Shown here: positions 1 through 8,299 of the stretch, in pieces
How positions within the stretch are numbered: the first letter of the stretch is position 1
How the letters are laid out: every line of letters begins with the position of its first letter
Source of the DNA: Cognatundibacterium squillarum
Lineage (GTDB): Bacteria; Pseudomonadota; Gammaproteobacteria; Burkholderiales; Burkholderiaceae_D
Assembly: GCF_014652435.1 (NCBI RefSeq)
Contig: NZ_BMYU01000007.1
Coordinates: 182,538-246,537 of the forward strand
Length of the DNA stretch: 64,000 bases
Direction of reading: 5' to 3'
Made by a program: the position numbers and the translations under genes
The notes under the pieces: model-generated
What the model saw: the letters and a program-made list of their open reading frames with translations, nothing else
Database searches by the model: none
What the model was told of the DNA's origin: nothing

Positions 1-61
1 TTCTGGATTTTTTCCGTAAGGAAAATATTTTTCTTAACTGCGATATTTTGCAATACCTCAC

Positions 62-103
62 TTAGAACTGACTTCGTCAAAACCCGCGAGATACGTTTGT
101 CTC
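62..103 (+). repeat. Partial copy of MITE-like element (left end only)
   Basis: These 42 bases match the left end of the complete element at 922-1190 at 36 of 42 positions, including the shared block acccgcgagat-cgtttgtctc. No matching right end follows. Instead the sequence passes into the reading frame of the next gene, so this looks like the remnant of a second family member at a rearrangement breakpoint. Confidence 0.6.
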
Positions 104-262
104 GAATGGCAAGCTCGCAAGAGTGCCGCACAGAATCCTAACGCACAACGTTACGCCCATATTTACATCAACGGTACCTGGGTCGCTGCTGCAGATCTGG
201 ATCAGGCCAGCAACCGCTTCCGCTACACGCTGACCAAACTGCCGAATCTGGCCGGTACCGAT

Positions 263-919
263 GTGATGATTCTGGTTTCAGAAAATAAAAAGAACTGGGC
301 TGGCGGCTTCCACGCTTTCCGTCAGTTCAAAATCAAGGTCGCGAATCAGTTTTTCTTCCAGAATATGGGCTTTGAAGCCGGTAACTTTAACGCATGGACT
401 TCAACCCGCCGCACCTGGTCTGATCCGACGGAAATCAATCCCTCAGATAAGAGTATTGTGGTCAGCGGCATCAGCTATGACCCGATTGCTACCGACTCAC
501 CGGTTCCGCTGTTCGGAAAATATGCTGCCCGTGTTAATAATGAAGATAACAATTTCCACATCAGTACACTGACACAAACGGCAGTTGTACCGAAAACAAA
601 AAATCCTACCGTGCGTTTCTACTGGTCTGCCGTCCTGGAAGATCCGAACCACAGCCCGGCAGAGCAACCATACGTAGAAATTGTGGTGGAAAATAAAACG
701 AAAGGGATTGTTCTGTACACAAAACGTTTCTACTCTAACGATCCGTCTTATTCCGGCTGGAAATCCTACCGCAACGACAAATGGCGTTCCATCCCGTGGC
801 AATTGGTTGATTTACCGGTTGCTCAGTATGCAGGCGATCAGATTACTATTCGCGTTGTCGCAGCAGACTGCGCACTCGGCGCACACGGCGGCTACGCATA
901 TCTGGATGTGGAAGAATAA
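263..919 (+). CDS. Probable surface/secreted hypothetical protein, 5'-truncated
   Basis: I do not recognise the family. The frame is open without a stop from about base 38, but there is no ATG. GTG at 263 is only the first formal start. The translation upstream of it, from about base 128 (AQNPNAQRYAHIYINGTWV), reads as real protein, so the gene has probably lost its 5' end. The sequence resembles beta-sandwich domains: an Ig-like first part, then a segment beginning GFEAGNFNAW (typical of carbohydrate-binding or MAM-like modules) that ends in AYLDVEE. No signal peptide remains. Upstream lies a partial inverted-repeat element (62-103), and a complete copy begins two bases after the stop codon. 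The gene is therefore likely a remnant of a larger extracellular protein broken by element-mediated rearrangement. Its real start may also lie beyond the window with a frameshift in between. Confidence 0.5.
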   Translation: MMILVSENKKNWAGGFHAFRQFKIKVANQFFFQNMGFEAGNFNAWTSTRRTWSDPTEINPSDKSIVVSGISYDPIATDSPVPLFGKYAARVNNEDNNFHISTLTQTAVVPKTKNPTVRFYWSAVLEDPNHSPAEQPYVEIVVENKTKGIVLYTKRFYSNDPSYSGWKSYRNDKWRSIPWQLVDLPVAQYAGDQITIRVVAADCALGAHGGYAYLDVEE

Positions 920-921
920 TT

Positions 922-1190
922 AGAACTCATTTCATAAATACCCGCGAGATGCGTTTGTCTCATAGCGCAGGCTGGCAAGGCGGACAAGGCAGTGAATAGC
1001 GGTGCTATTCACAACGCGTCCAACGCTGTCCAGCGTGCGCTATGAGGCAAACCCTGTGGGAACGGAGGTGCCGGGCGCATTGCTTTGTTGCGTCGCTTGC
1101 ACAGACACCAGTCTGTGCTGCGCAACGACGCCGCACACTGCCTCCCAGCACCTCGCATTCGCACTCGTGGCTATTTATGAAATGAGTTCT
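922..1190. mobile_element. MITE-like element with perfect 19-bp terminal inverted repeats
   Basis: The ends are AGAACTCATTTCATAAATA (922-940) and its exact reverse complement (1172-1190). Inside there are further nested inverted repeats: catagcgca near 961 pairs with tgcgctatg near 1036, and gtgaatagcggtgctattcac is a local palindrome. No transposase frame is present, so it would be mobilised in trans, if at all. It lies between the stop codon of the preceding gene (919) and that gene's terminator (1212-1239). I see no clear target-site duplication. Confidence 0.8.
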
Positions 1191-1211
1191 CATACATCGC
1201 ACAACGTTTAC

Positions 1212-1239
1212 AAAACCGGGACATGTCCCGGTTTTTTTA
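1212..1239. terminator. Rho-independent terminator between convergent genes
   Basis: The stem accggga/tcccggt is followed by seven T residues on the plus strand and preceded by an A-run, so it can work in both directions. It serves the truncated gene ending at 919 and the convergent acyltransferase-like gene ending at 1237. Confidence 0.8.
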
Positions 1240-2580
1240 TGCCACCAGAACATCAGTATCCGCCGTCACCGAAGAAAGCAGTCCGGACAAAGCCTGCAGA
1301 TAGGGTTCAACAAACATCTCTACGGGTTGCGGAAATCGCTTTCGTGAAAAGACGACATCTAACTGCAACTGCTGATTCAGCATCGGCGTCAGGAACATAC
1401 ATCCATATGGCGGAACCAGACATCCGAACTCACACCAGTCCAGTACCCGCGCTTCTCCAAACAATTCGAGATTCTTCTTAGCACGACCGGGATTTGAATA
1501 CAAAACATTGCTGCTTTGCGCGCGATGCATCAACCGGTAAACCATAGAAGAAGGCAATCCGCTGCGCATCAAACCCTCAGCGTTTTCCATCAAAGCCATG
1601 GCCTGCGACAGTCCCGCAGGGGTTTTCAGAGCTTCTGTCTGCAGCTGTATCGCTTTACACAAGTCCGGGCCTGACACTCCTGCCGGAATCTGCAAACTTG
1701 CATTGACCATTCCGCTGCGAAATCCCCTTGATACCGGCCATCCCGGCGCGCCACGTAAATTGACAGCGATGGTAAATTGACTTGCTGGTGCAGCCGGACT
1801 GAGTGAGCGCAACCAGATTACCAGTGCTGCTGAAAATATGGCATTTACCGACACCGCAAATTGCCGGGAATAAGTCAGCACAGCAGACTGTAACGCAGCG
1901 GGCAACTTCCGATGTAAAAAATCAATGTCTGAAAAAAGAAAACGTCCCTGTATCTCCGTCGGATATTTTCCGGCACGGGTACGGGACCCGGAAAACAGTT
2001 TTCCGGGCATGATCATATTGGTGTGCAACCGTCGCCATACTCTGTTTGCGGGCCGGTTCCATTCAGGCAATACGCTTTGCAATGGCAAAAATGATCTTTG
2101 CACATGCAGCGGAGAAATACCCTGCAACAATTGCTCATACACTTCCCGCAAACGATACAAAATCTCATGTGCGGCCTGAATGTCTGCAATTGCGTGGGAA
2201 ATGCCGAGATAAATACAACTCTTTCGTGTTCCACTGAATAACCGCATCTGAATTAACGGTGCTTTTCCATCCTGTCCGGATAAAAATGCCTGCTGCAGCA
2301 ATTGAGACCGGAAATCTGCTGAATTCAGATCAGGTTCCACATTTTCCAGTACATGCACGACTGCTTCCGCCTTCGCATGGAGCTCGCCCGTCTCATTAAT
2401 TTCCGAACCAAGCTCACTGATTACATGTTCAGCGGCGAGTAAAAATATCTCTGCACACAACTGCTGGTTCAGCACCAGCATATGATGATTCACATCCGAA
2501 AACCTGCGTCGTCCCTGATAAAAAAATCCGGTTAACGGATCTTCCCGTCCACACAATGCCTGCAACATATCATTTGACAT
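1237..2580 (-). CDS. Condensation-domain/acyltransferase-like protein (HxxxD)
   Basis: A 447-residue protein of the chloramphenicol-acetyltransferase-like fold shared by condensation domains, Pap-type and wax-ester/DGAT acyltransferases. The key motif is HAIAD (residues 129-133, HxxxD), where the His acts as general base. A C-terminal stretch with NVLYSNPGR resembles the region that closes the active site in this superfamily. The start was placed at 2580 because AAAGGAGATGAG lies directly before that ATG; the longer frame (to 2703) would put this Shine-Dalgarno inside the gene. It is transcribed divergently from the ketosynthase operon starting at 3061 and most likely transfers the acyl product of that pathway to an alcohol or amine. 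Membership in the pathway is inferred from position. The acceptor is unknown. Confidence 0.7.
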   Translation of the reverse strand: MSNDMLQALCGREDPLTGFFYQGRRRFSDVNHHMLVLNQQLCAEIFLLAAEHVISELGSEINETGELHAKAEAVVHVLENVEPDLNSADFRSQLLQQAFLSGQDGKAPLIQMRLFSGTRKSCIYLGISHAIADIQAAHEILYRLREVYEQLLQGISPLHVQRSFLPLQSVLPEWNRPANRVWRRLHTNMIMPGKLFSGSRTRAGKYPTEIQGRFLFSDIDFLHRKLPAALQSAVLTYSRQFAVSVNAIFSAALVIWLRSLSPAAPASQFTIAVNLRGAPGWPVSRGFRSGMVNASLQIPAGVSGPDLCKAIQLQTEALKTPAGLSQAMALMENAEGLMRSGLPSSMVYRLMHRAQSSNVLYSNPGRAKKNLELFGEARVLDWCEFGCLVPPYGCMFLTPMLNQQLQLDVVFSRKRFPQPVEMFVEPYLQALSGLLSSVTADTDVLVA

Positions 2581-3060
2581 CTCATCTCCTTTTGATTCTT
2601 TCAGGCAATATCGGAAAGAAAATTCGCCTTCAAAAACAACAACGGAATTACCAGCATCGTATTGCTGCGAGATTTCCGACGAACGGTTCTTCTGCAATCG
2701 CAAAGTTTTAATTCACTGCAAATATCGATGAACTGCGCATAAATTCACGAAATTCAGACCACGAACAACGATGATCTACAGCATTTTCGGAAAATGCATC
2801 CCACATATTCTTGCGTTATCTCAAGATTTGCAGGAATTGACGGAAGCTACTATAGCGAACATAAATTCTTGTTTACTTAATTTTCTTTAATTTTTTATTT
2901 TACATATATTTCTTAACTATTTTTGTAAATAGGTAGATTCCTGAAAACCGGAGGACTCCTCCGTAAATCACCGATATCTGACTACTTCTGCCTGAGAAAA
3001 GCGGGTCGGGCGGAGCTTTGCCGAAATTCAAAGAAATATGCCAATCAAGGAGATGGATGA
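2581..3060. promoter_or_regulatory. Divergent intergenic control region of the biosynthetic locus
   Basis: This 480-bp gap separates the divergent acyltransferase-like gene from the ketosynthase operon. It holds a palindrome at 2781-2797 (gcatttt-cgg-aaaatgc) and a strikingly AT-rich block at about 2850-2940. The block is likely to contain the plus-strand promoter and could attract nucleoid proteins. A strong Shine-Dalgarno (aaggaga, 3047-3053) precedes the ketosynthase ATG. I cannot assign exact -35/-10 boxes. Confidence 0.5.
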
Positions 3061-4311
3061 ATGAATCACTCTGATCAGCGCAGGGTTGTTGTTACCGGCT
3101 ACGGTGCCATTTGCGCACTGGGAAACAACGTATCCGAAATATGGGGTTCCATCATGAACTATCAGACAGGCTACCATTTTCAGGATTTCGGCAATCCCAA
3201 TATCAATGCCAGATACTTTGGCTTCATCAAAGATAAACCCAGATATAAAAACATTCCCAAGCCTGTTCTGAAATTTCTTCCGGAGTTTGCACGCCTCAGT
3301 TTTTATGCAGCAAACGAAGCTGTACAAATGGCATTTGGTCAGCAGCAACCGGCAGACCATTACGATCCGTTTGACTGTGGTGTCATTTTCGGAACCGGTT
3401 GGGGCGCACAGGATGAGTCGACAAGGGAAAACGCAACTTATCGCGATGAGCAACTGGCCTATCCATTTTCTAATCTGCTGGTAATGCCAAACGTTGCCAC
3501 TGCTGCCATCTCCATGCACTGGAATTTGCGTGGCTATCAGAATACTCCGGTCGCAGCATGCGCTACCGGCAGTATTGCGATTGGTGATGCTTTTGAAAAA
3601 ATCCGGTCCGGAAAAGCAAAAATGATGCTGGCCGGTGGCGGCGAGAGTATCACGCAAGGCTTTTCCGTCTGGAGTATCGACACCTTACGGGCGCTCAGCA
3701 AAGAGCAGGAAGATATCCGCAAAGCTTGCTGTCCGTTCAGTGCAGACCGAAGCGGATTCGTCTTATCTGAAGGTGCTGCTGTGCTTTGTCTGGAGGATTA
3801 CGATTCCGCTGTTGCACGTGGTGCCAGCATTCTGGCTGAAATTACCGGCTACGGCAGCTATTCCGATGCACGCGATATCACCTCGCCCGCAGAAGATATG
3901 CTGGCACGGATTCAGTGTGTTCGCACAGCAATGCAGCAAGCCGGATTACCCCCGGATGGCCTCCAGTACATTAATGCCCACGGCACATCCACGCAGCTGA
4001 ACGATCTGAATGAGACAAACACGCTGAAACTGGCGTTGGGTGAAGCGGCCAGACGCACACCTGCCTCGAGCACAAAATCTTACACTGGCCACCTGATTGC
4101 AGCAGCTGGTGCTATCGAATCGATATTCAGCATTCGTACACTGGAAACCGGCATGATGCCCGCCACCATTCATCTGGACAGACCGGACGATGCCTGTGAT
4201 CTGGATTACATACCGCACGAGCACCGCCACGCCACCAATATTGAGCATGTCATGAACATCAATTACGGCTTTGGCGGCGCAAACTCTGCGCTGATTTTCT
4301 CAAAGGTCTGA
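3061..4311 (+). CDS. Beta-ketoacyl-ACP synthase II (FabF-like ketosynthase)
   Basis: A 416-residue ketosynthase that would condense malonyl-ACP with an acyl chain. It has the complete FabF-type Cys-His-His triad: Cys167 in AACATGS, His307 in NAHGTST and His344 in TKSYTGHLIAAAG, so it should be catalytically active. The glycine-rich end NYGFGGANSALIF is also typical. It is the first gene of a tightly packed operon (2-nt gap to the next gene). Because it sits beside its own acyl carrier protein, dehydratase and reductases, and not beside fabD, fabH or acpP, it is more likely a specialised-pathway enzyme than the housekeeping FabF. No chain-length-factor partner is present, so it is not a classic aromatic polyketide system. 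Confidence 0.88.
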   Translation: MNHSDQRRVVVTGYGAICALGNNVSEIWGSIMNYQTGYHFQDFGNPNINARYFGFIKDKPRYKNIPKPVLKFLPEFARLSFYAANEAVQMAFGQQQPADHYDPFDCGVIFGTGWGAQDESTRENATYRDEQLAYPFSNLLVMPNVATAAISMHWNLRGYQNTPVAACATGSIAIGDAFEKIRSGKAKMMLAGGGESITQGFSVWSIDTLRALSKEQEDIRKACCPFSADRSGFVLSEGAAVLCLEDYDSAVARGASILAEITGYGSYSDARDITSPAEDMLARIQCVRTAMQQAGLPPDGLQYINAHGTSTQLNDLNETNTLKLALGEAARRTPASSTKSYTGHLIAAAGAIESIFSIRTLETGMMPATIHLDRPDDACDLDYIPHEHRHATNIEHVMNINYGFGGANSALIFSKV

Positions 4312-4313
4312 GC

Positions 4314-5102
4314 ATGCAACTGACACAGTTTAGCAGCCAGCATTTGCGCAGCTGGGCCGATTATTCAGGTGATTTCAATCCGATACATTTTGATCCGGAA
4401 ATCGCCGGAAAAGTGACCGGCAACGATGATGTTGTGATTCACGGCATGCTGGCAATGATGCATCTGAAACGCGCTTCATCCATGCCAGGCGATGACGGAG
4501 TATGGGTGCAATGGCATGCCATGCTCCGGCAGGCCATGCCATTGCAGCAGCCGTACCAGATTGTCAGTGAAAAGAAACCGGGCGCTGCAAAAATGCGCAC
4601 CCGTCTCGAAGATCTGAACGGGCAACTGTATATGTCTGCGCTGACACAGGCATGCGAAGTACCCGAATGGCATGAAACTACTGAGCGATTTGCATTAGCG
4701 ACGGATACGGCATTTCAGCGCCTTCAGGAATGTGTCGCAGATTTTCCGGTCTGCAGTCCGGCCTGGATTGCACTGGATGCCATGATGTTTTCCCGTTATG
4801 TGCAGGAACACGGCAATCAGGTTTTTCATGAAGACTTCTTCCGTCATATCGGCCCGGCGTGTGCAGACGATCTGGCTGCCGGAAAGATCGTAGTCATGCA
4901 AACCACGCACAGCAGCCTGTTTGCACAAGATCTGCGCGCGGACACAAACGATCTTCGCTTCAGTCAGTTTGAGTATGCAGTGCACACAACCGACTATCTG
5001 CAGACAAATAATGGTCTGGTACTGACCGTTGAGGTTCCGGTCTGGCTGGATGGAAAACTTTGCTTTATTCAACGTATCGGCCTGATGCTCAGGCAATTGT
5101 AA
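4314..5102 (+). CDS. MaoC-like hot-dog dehydratase
   Basis: A 262-residue protein whose N-terminal half carries the MaoC/R-hydratase signature YSGDFNPIHFD (residues 17-27) followed by VIHGMLAM. Asp20 and His25 have the D-x4-H spacing of the catalytic pair that adds or removes water across a 2-enoyl/3-hydroxyacyl thioester. The C-terminal half (about 140-262) is probably a second hot-dog unit without obvious catalytic residues, so the protein may be a two-lobed dehydratase. It starts 2 nt after the ketosynthase stop, which implies translational coupling. The likely role is dehydration of the 3-hydroxyacyl-ACP made by the ketoreductase of the same operon. The substrate is inferred. Confidence 0.75.
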   Translation: MQLTQFSSQHLRSWADYSGDFNPIHFDPEIAGKVTGNDDVVIHGMLAMMHLKRASSMPGDDGVWVQWHAMLRQAMPLQQPYQIVSEKKPGAAKMRTRLEDLNGQLYMSALTQACEVPEWHETTERFALATDTAFQRLQECVADFPVCSPAWIALDAMMFSRYVQEHGNQVFHEDFFRHIGPACADDLAAGKIVVMQTTHSSLFAQDLRADTNDLRFSQFEYAVHTTDYLQTNNGLVLTVEVPVWLDGKLCFIQRIGLMLRQL

Positions 5103-5126
5103 TTTTACTTTTTGAAAGGGAATCAC

Positions 5127-5372
5127 ATGAACAGCACACTGGAATTTCTCAAAAATGAAATCGCGGATCTGGTGGATTTTGAGCCGGAAGCAATGCAGGA
5201 AGATACGCCGCTCGCTGCGCTGGAGCTGGACAGCCTCGACTATGTGTCACTGCAACTGGCAGTGAAGAAAAAATTTGCCGTACAAATCAATTTTGATGAC
5301 TTCACCTCCGGCCAGATCACCAGCCTTGGTCAGTTCTGCAGCTATATCGAAGACCGCATGGTCACTGCCTGA
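5127..5372 (+). CDS. Acyl carrier protein
   Basis: An 81-residue acidic acyl carrier protein with the phosphopantetheine attachment motif LELDSLDYVSL. Ser36 would carry the 4'-phosphopantetheine arm. ATG 5127 was chosen because GAAAGGG lies just upstream; the TTG at 5112 would put that ribosome-binding site inside the gene. The sequence is divergent from a housekeeping AcpP (no DSLDTVEL, for example), which fits a dedicated carrier. It lies between the dehydratase and the di-iron protein, so both could act on acyl chains bound to it. No phosphopantetheinyl transferase is encoded nearby, so a chromosomal one must act in trans. Confidence 0.88.
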   Translation: MNSTLEFLKNEIADLVDFEPEAMQEDTPLAALELDSLDYVSLQLAVKKKFAVQINFDDFTSGQITSLGQFCSYIEDRMVTA

Positions 5373-5389
5373 GGCTAAGGAGAATTCAA

Positions 5390-6304
5390 ATGAGCGGACT
5401 TGAAACCCTTGCCCGGTTTGGCTGCGTGTCAGATGAATGCCGATGGGCAGCTGACCGCTATCAGTTTCCGTGGGTTAGTGAACTGGATGCGCACGACAGA
5501 GAAATCATCAGCTTGCTGGACTGCCTGCGCGATGGTGAGTTTTCCGGACTGGCATCTGCCACGCAACTTTACGAATTACTGTTGAAGGAAAAGGAAGCCG
5601 GTATGTCCCATGACCGGCTGGCAGACTGGACTCCGGTATTTTCTTACGTCAGTATTATTTCGTATGAAGAACTGCGGCACGGCTTTACGCTGGGCAGCCT
5701 GTATCACTACGTCACCACAGGAAAAACCGATTATATCGCGCAAATGAATCCGCGTGAGTTCGGAAAAAAATACATGTGGTGTTATGACGACCGGCGTTAC
5801 TGGGATTTATACAGCTACATCCTCGCGCATTTATTCTCCGAAATTATTAATACAGAGCTGTATCGCGATGTTGCGATCCGCGTGCATCACCCGCAACTCA
5901 AAGAAGCACTGGGTTTTATCCGTAACGATGAAGCACGCCATATTGCTGCATGGTCTGCACTGATCCGTGATTTGCTGCAGGCTGATGAATATCACATGGA
6001 GCGTGCACTGGGCGCACTCGAACGCGGCCTGCTGTATCACAACGCTATGGTGCATGAAACCTATTTCGAAGGCGTGAACAAAATGATGCCGCTGTTCCTG
6101 TCTGAACGTAATGACAGGCTGGAACCCTTAAAACGCATCACTCAGCAAAAATACCGCGTCATCTCAGATCTGTTTGGCGATCGCAATCCGTATTCAGAAA
6201 AAGACATTCAGGACATGCATCTGAATTACCTGATGAAAACGTCCGGTGTTCAGCGTGCCCGTTATTCAGAAGAAGCGCCGGGCAATATCGAAGTCATCGC
6301 TTAA
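5390..6304 (+). CDS. Ferritin-like di-iron protein resembling acyl-ACP desaturases
   Basis: A 304-residue, mostly helical protein with the ligand pattern of the ferritin-like di-iron superfamily: EELRHG at residues 93-98 and EARH at 181-184, with further Glu residues near 150-155 (SEIINTELY). EExRHG followed about 85 residues later by a second ExxH is the arrangement in soluble stearoyl-ACP desaturases (EENRHG and DEKRHE), so an O2-dependent desaturation or hydroxylation of an ACP-bound chain is the best guess. It is shorter than plant desaturases and not clearly a member of that family; an AurF/CmlI-like oxygenase is the main alternative. It has a good Shine-Dalgarno (AAGGAG) and sits between the carrier protein and the ketoreductase, consistent with acting on the growing or finished acyl-ACP. 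Confidence 0.65.
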   Translation: MSGLETLARFGCVSDECRWAADRYQFPWVSELDAHDREIISLLDCLRDGEFSGLASATQLYELLLKEKEAGMSHDRLADWTPVFSYVSIISYEELRHGFTLGSLYHYVTTGKTDYIAQMNPREFGKKYMWCYDDRRYWDLYSYILAHLFSEIINTELYRDVAIRVHHPQLKEALGFIRNDEARHIAAWSALIRDLLQADEYHMERALGALERGLLYHNAMVHETYFEGVNKMMPLFLSERNDRLEPLKRITQQKYRVISDLFGDRNPYSEKDIQDMHLNYLMKTSGVQRARYSEEAPGNIEVIA

Positions 6305-6350
6305 TGACAATACGGCGGGTCTGATCCCGCCATCCTATGCGGAGAATACA

Positions 6351-7091
6351 GTGAAGCAATCGAAGTGGGTGTTAGTCACCGGCGGTGCGCGCGGCATCGG
6401 TGCCGGTCTCGTCAGAATGCTGGTGAAAGAAGGTTATTCAGTTGCATTTACCTATCTGGCCTCAGTCAGCACAGCAGAAACACTGGCAGCAGAATGTCAG
6501 TCCGCTGATGCATGGTGTCGCGGATTTCAGTGCGATATGACAGACCACGCAGCGGTGAACGCCTTAGCAGCATCGCTTTGCGCTGAGTACGGAGCGCCGT
6601 ATGCGCTGATCAACAATGCCGGTATTACCCGCGATGCCAGTCTGTTCGCGATGGATGCACCGCGCTGGCATGAGGTTATACGGAATAATCTGGATTCGGT
6701 TTATCACACTACCCATGCCCTGTTACCGCATCTGGCAGAGCGCAGCGATGCCTGCATTATCAATATCAGTTCCGTAACCGGCATCAAAGGTAATCCCGGT
6801 CAGTCAAATTACGCGGCAACCAAAGCCGCCATGATAGGCATGACAAAGTCACTGGCGGTGGAACTCGGTCGTTTCAATGTCAGAGTGAATGTGATTGCAC
6901 CGGGCATCATCGAAACAGAAATGACCGGCAATCTGAGCGAAGCGCAATTGAAAAAGCTGCGTGATCTGGTACCACTGAAAAAGCTTGGCAGCACGGAAGA
7001 TATCGCACGCATGGCAGTATTTCTGCTCGGCCAGGGTGGCCGCTATATCACCGGACAGACCTTTGTTATCGATGGTGGCATGACCGCCTGA
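6351..7091 (+). CDS. 3-oxoacyl-ACP reductase (FabG-like SDR)
   Basis: A 246-residue classical short-chain dehydrogenase. The cofactor motif TGGARGIG (10-17), NNAG, catalytic Ser141, Tyr154 and Lys158 (SS...NYAATK) and the C-terminal ITGQTFVIDGGMTA are all present, as in FabG, so NADPH-dependent reduction of 3-oxoacyl-ACP is likely. The start is a GTG at 6351 preceded by GCGGAGA. The longer in-frame extension to 6246 overlaps the previous gene and lacks a ribosome-binding site. It follows the di-iron protein gene by 46 nt in the same direction. In the pathway it would supply the 3-hydroxy substrate for the MaoC-like dehydratase. Confidence 0.85.
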   Translation: MKQSKWVLVTGGARGIGAGLVRMLVKEGYSVAFTYLASVSTAETLAAECQSADAWCRGFQCDMTDHAAVNALAASLCAEYGAPYALINNAGITRDASLFAMDAPRWHEVIRNNLDSVYHTTHALLPHLAERSDACIINISSVTGIKGNPGQSNYAATKAAMIGMTKSLAVELGRFNVRVNVIAPGIIETEMTGNLSEAQLKKLRDLVPLKKLGSTEDIARMAVFLLGQGGRYITGQTFVIDGGMTA

Positions 7092-7130
7092 TCCCCAACC
7101 TGTACAAGCAATCCGCCTGCGATTTCACTG

Positions 7131-8276
7131 ATGATGATAATGAATTTTTCCCGCCCTTTACTGGTGCTGACCGGCGCTACCGGTGCACTGGGTTCCGCGA
7201 TTATTCCGCGCCTGCTGCAAACCTATCCGCAAACTGATTTACTGGCCATCGTGCGTGGTAAAACGCAAGAAGAAGCCCGCCAGCGTCTGGCGCAGGCAGT
7301 CGATCAGCCCGAGTTCTGGCAGGCTCAGCAACACCGTATTCATGTGCTGACCGGCGATGTCAGCTTACCGGACCTCGGCATGACGCCGGAACAGGCAGCG
7401 ATCGTGAGCCAGCATTGCCGGAAACTGTTCCATTTCGCAGCGAATGTGCGCTTCAGCGCCAGTCTGGAAGAATCCATCGCCGGAAATATCGATTGCACCC
7501 GCACAACGCTGGCCTTTGCTGAACGCTGCATGGCAGCGAATCCGGCCTTCGAACTGCACTATGCATCGACGGCCTATGTCAGCGGGACCCGCCGCGATCC
7601 GGTGCTGGAGGACGATCTGGATTGCGGACAAAGCTTCTCCAATCCGTATGAACAGACCAAGCTGGCAGCAGAAATCATGGTAACGCAGGCGCGCGAACGT
7701 ATGCCTGTCACGATCTACCGACCAAGTCAGGTACTGTGTCTTTCCGCTGATGGCAAAGTGCGCAAACTGTTTGGTTTTCTGGAATTCCTGAAGCTGGCCT
7801 GCAGCAAGAAAGCGATCATTCCGTGCTTACCGGCCAACCCGCAGGTACGTACAGATATGGTGCCGATTGACTATGTTTGTGATGCCATTGCATGGCTCAG
7901 TCAGGATGCAGAATCACAGGGAAAAAATCATTTACTGGCAGCGGGCACAGCCCGCAGTCTGCCGATGGAAATCGTCGCAGAAATTGCACTGAGCAAAATC
8001 CGCTCACATGCAGGTGCTGCGGCCGCACCGGTCCTCGAATACGTGTCAGATCAGGAATTTCAATCCCGTGCTGAAGCAGGAAAAATTCATCCGGGACTGG
8101 TGGCACTGCTCAGTATTTATCAAACCTACCTGAGCTGGGATCGCGACTTCCGCACGGACACTACCGATGCCAGACTGGCGCGGGCAGGCATACATTTACC
8201 GGATATGGAGCAGGCATTGCGGCAAGCGGTTAACTATGTGGTTGAACAATATTATCCGCTGCCCAAAGCAGCCTGA
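7131..8276 (+). CDS. Thioester-reductase-like NAD(P)-dependent SDR
   Basis: A 381-residue extended SDR of the group that includes thioester-reductase domains and fatty acyl reductases (male-sterility type). It has TGATGALGS at residues 14-22, a long Rossmann domain and the catalytic Y173xxxK177 (NPYEQTKLAAE). The family reduces carrier-bound thioesters to aldehydes or alcohols, so this enzyme is a good candidate for releasing the chain from the ACP. Three nearby ATGs (7131, 7134, 7140) are possible starts and none has a strong Shine-Dalgarno, so the true start could be 7140. It lies 39 nt after the ketoreductase gene. An epimerase-like function on another substrate cannot be excluded. Confidence 0.68.
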   Translation: MMIMNFSRPLLVLTGATGALGSAIIPRLLQTYPQTDLLAIVRGKTQEEARQRLAQAVDQPEFWQAQQHRIHVLTGDVSLPDLGMTPEQAAIVSQHCRKLFHFAANVRFSASLEESIAGNIDCTRTTLAFAERCMAANPAFELHYASTAYVSGTRRDPVLEDDLDCGQSFSNPYEQTKLAAEIMVTQARERMPVTIYRPSQVLCLSADGKVRKLFGFLEFLKLACSKKAIIPCLPANPQVRTDMVPIDYVCDAIAWLSQDAESQGKNHLLAAGTARSLPMEIVAEIALSKIRSHAGAAAAPVLEYVSDQEFQSRAEAGKIHPGLVALLSIYQTYLSWDRDFRTDTTDARLARAGIHLPDMEQALRQAVNYVVEQYYPLPKAA

Positions 8277-8299
8277 ATTTCTGTAGACGGAGTCAGTGC

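Noticed and set aside
915..1197. Target-site duplication around the MITE-like element
   Set aside because: Bases on either side of the terminal repeats (aataatt and catacat) do not match convincingly.
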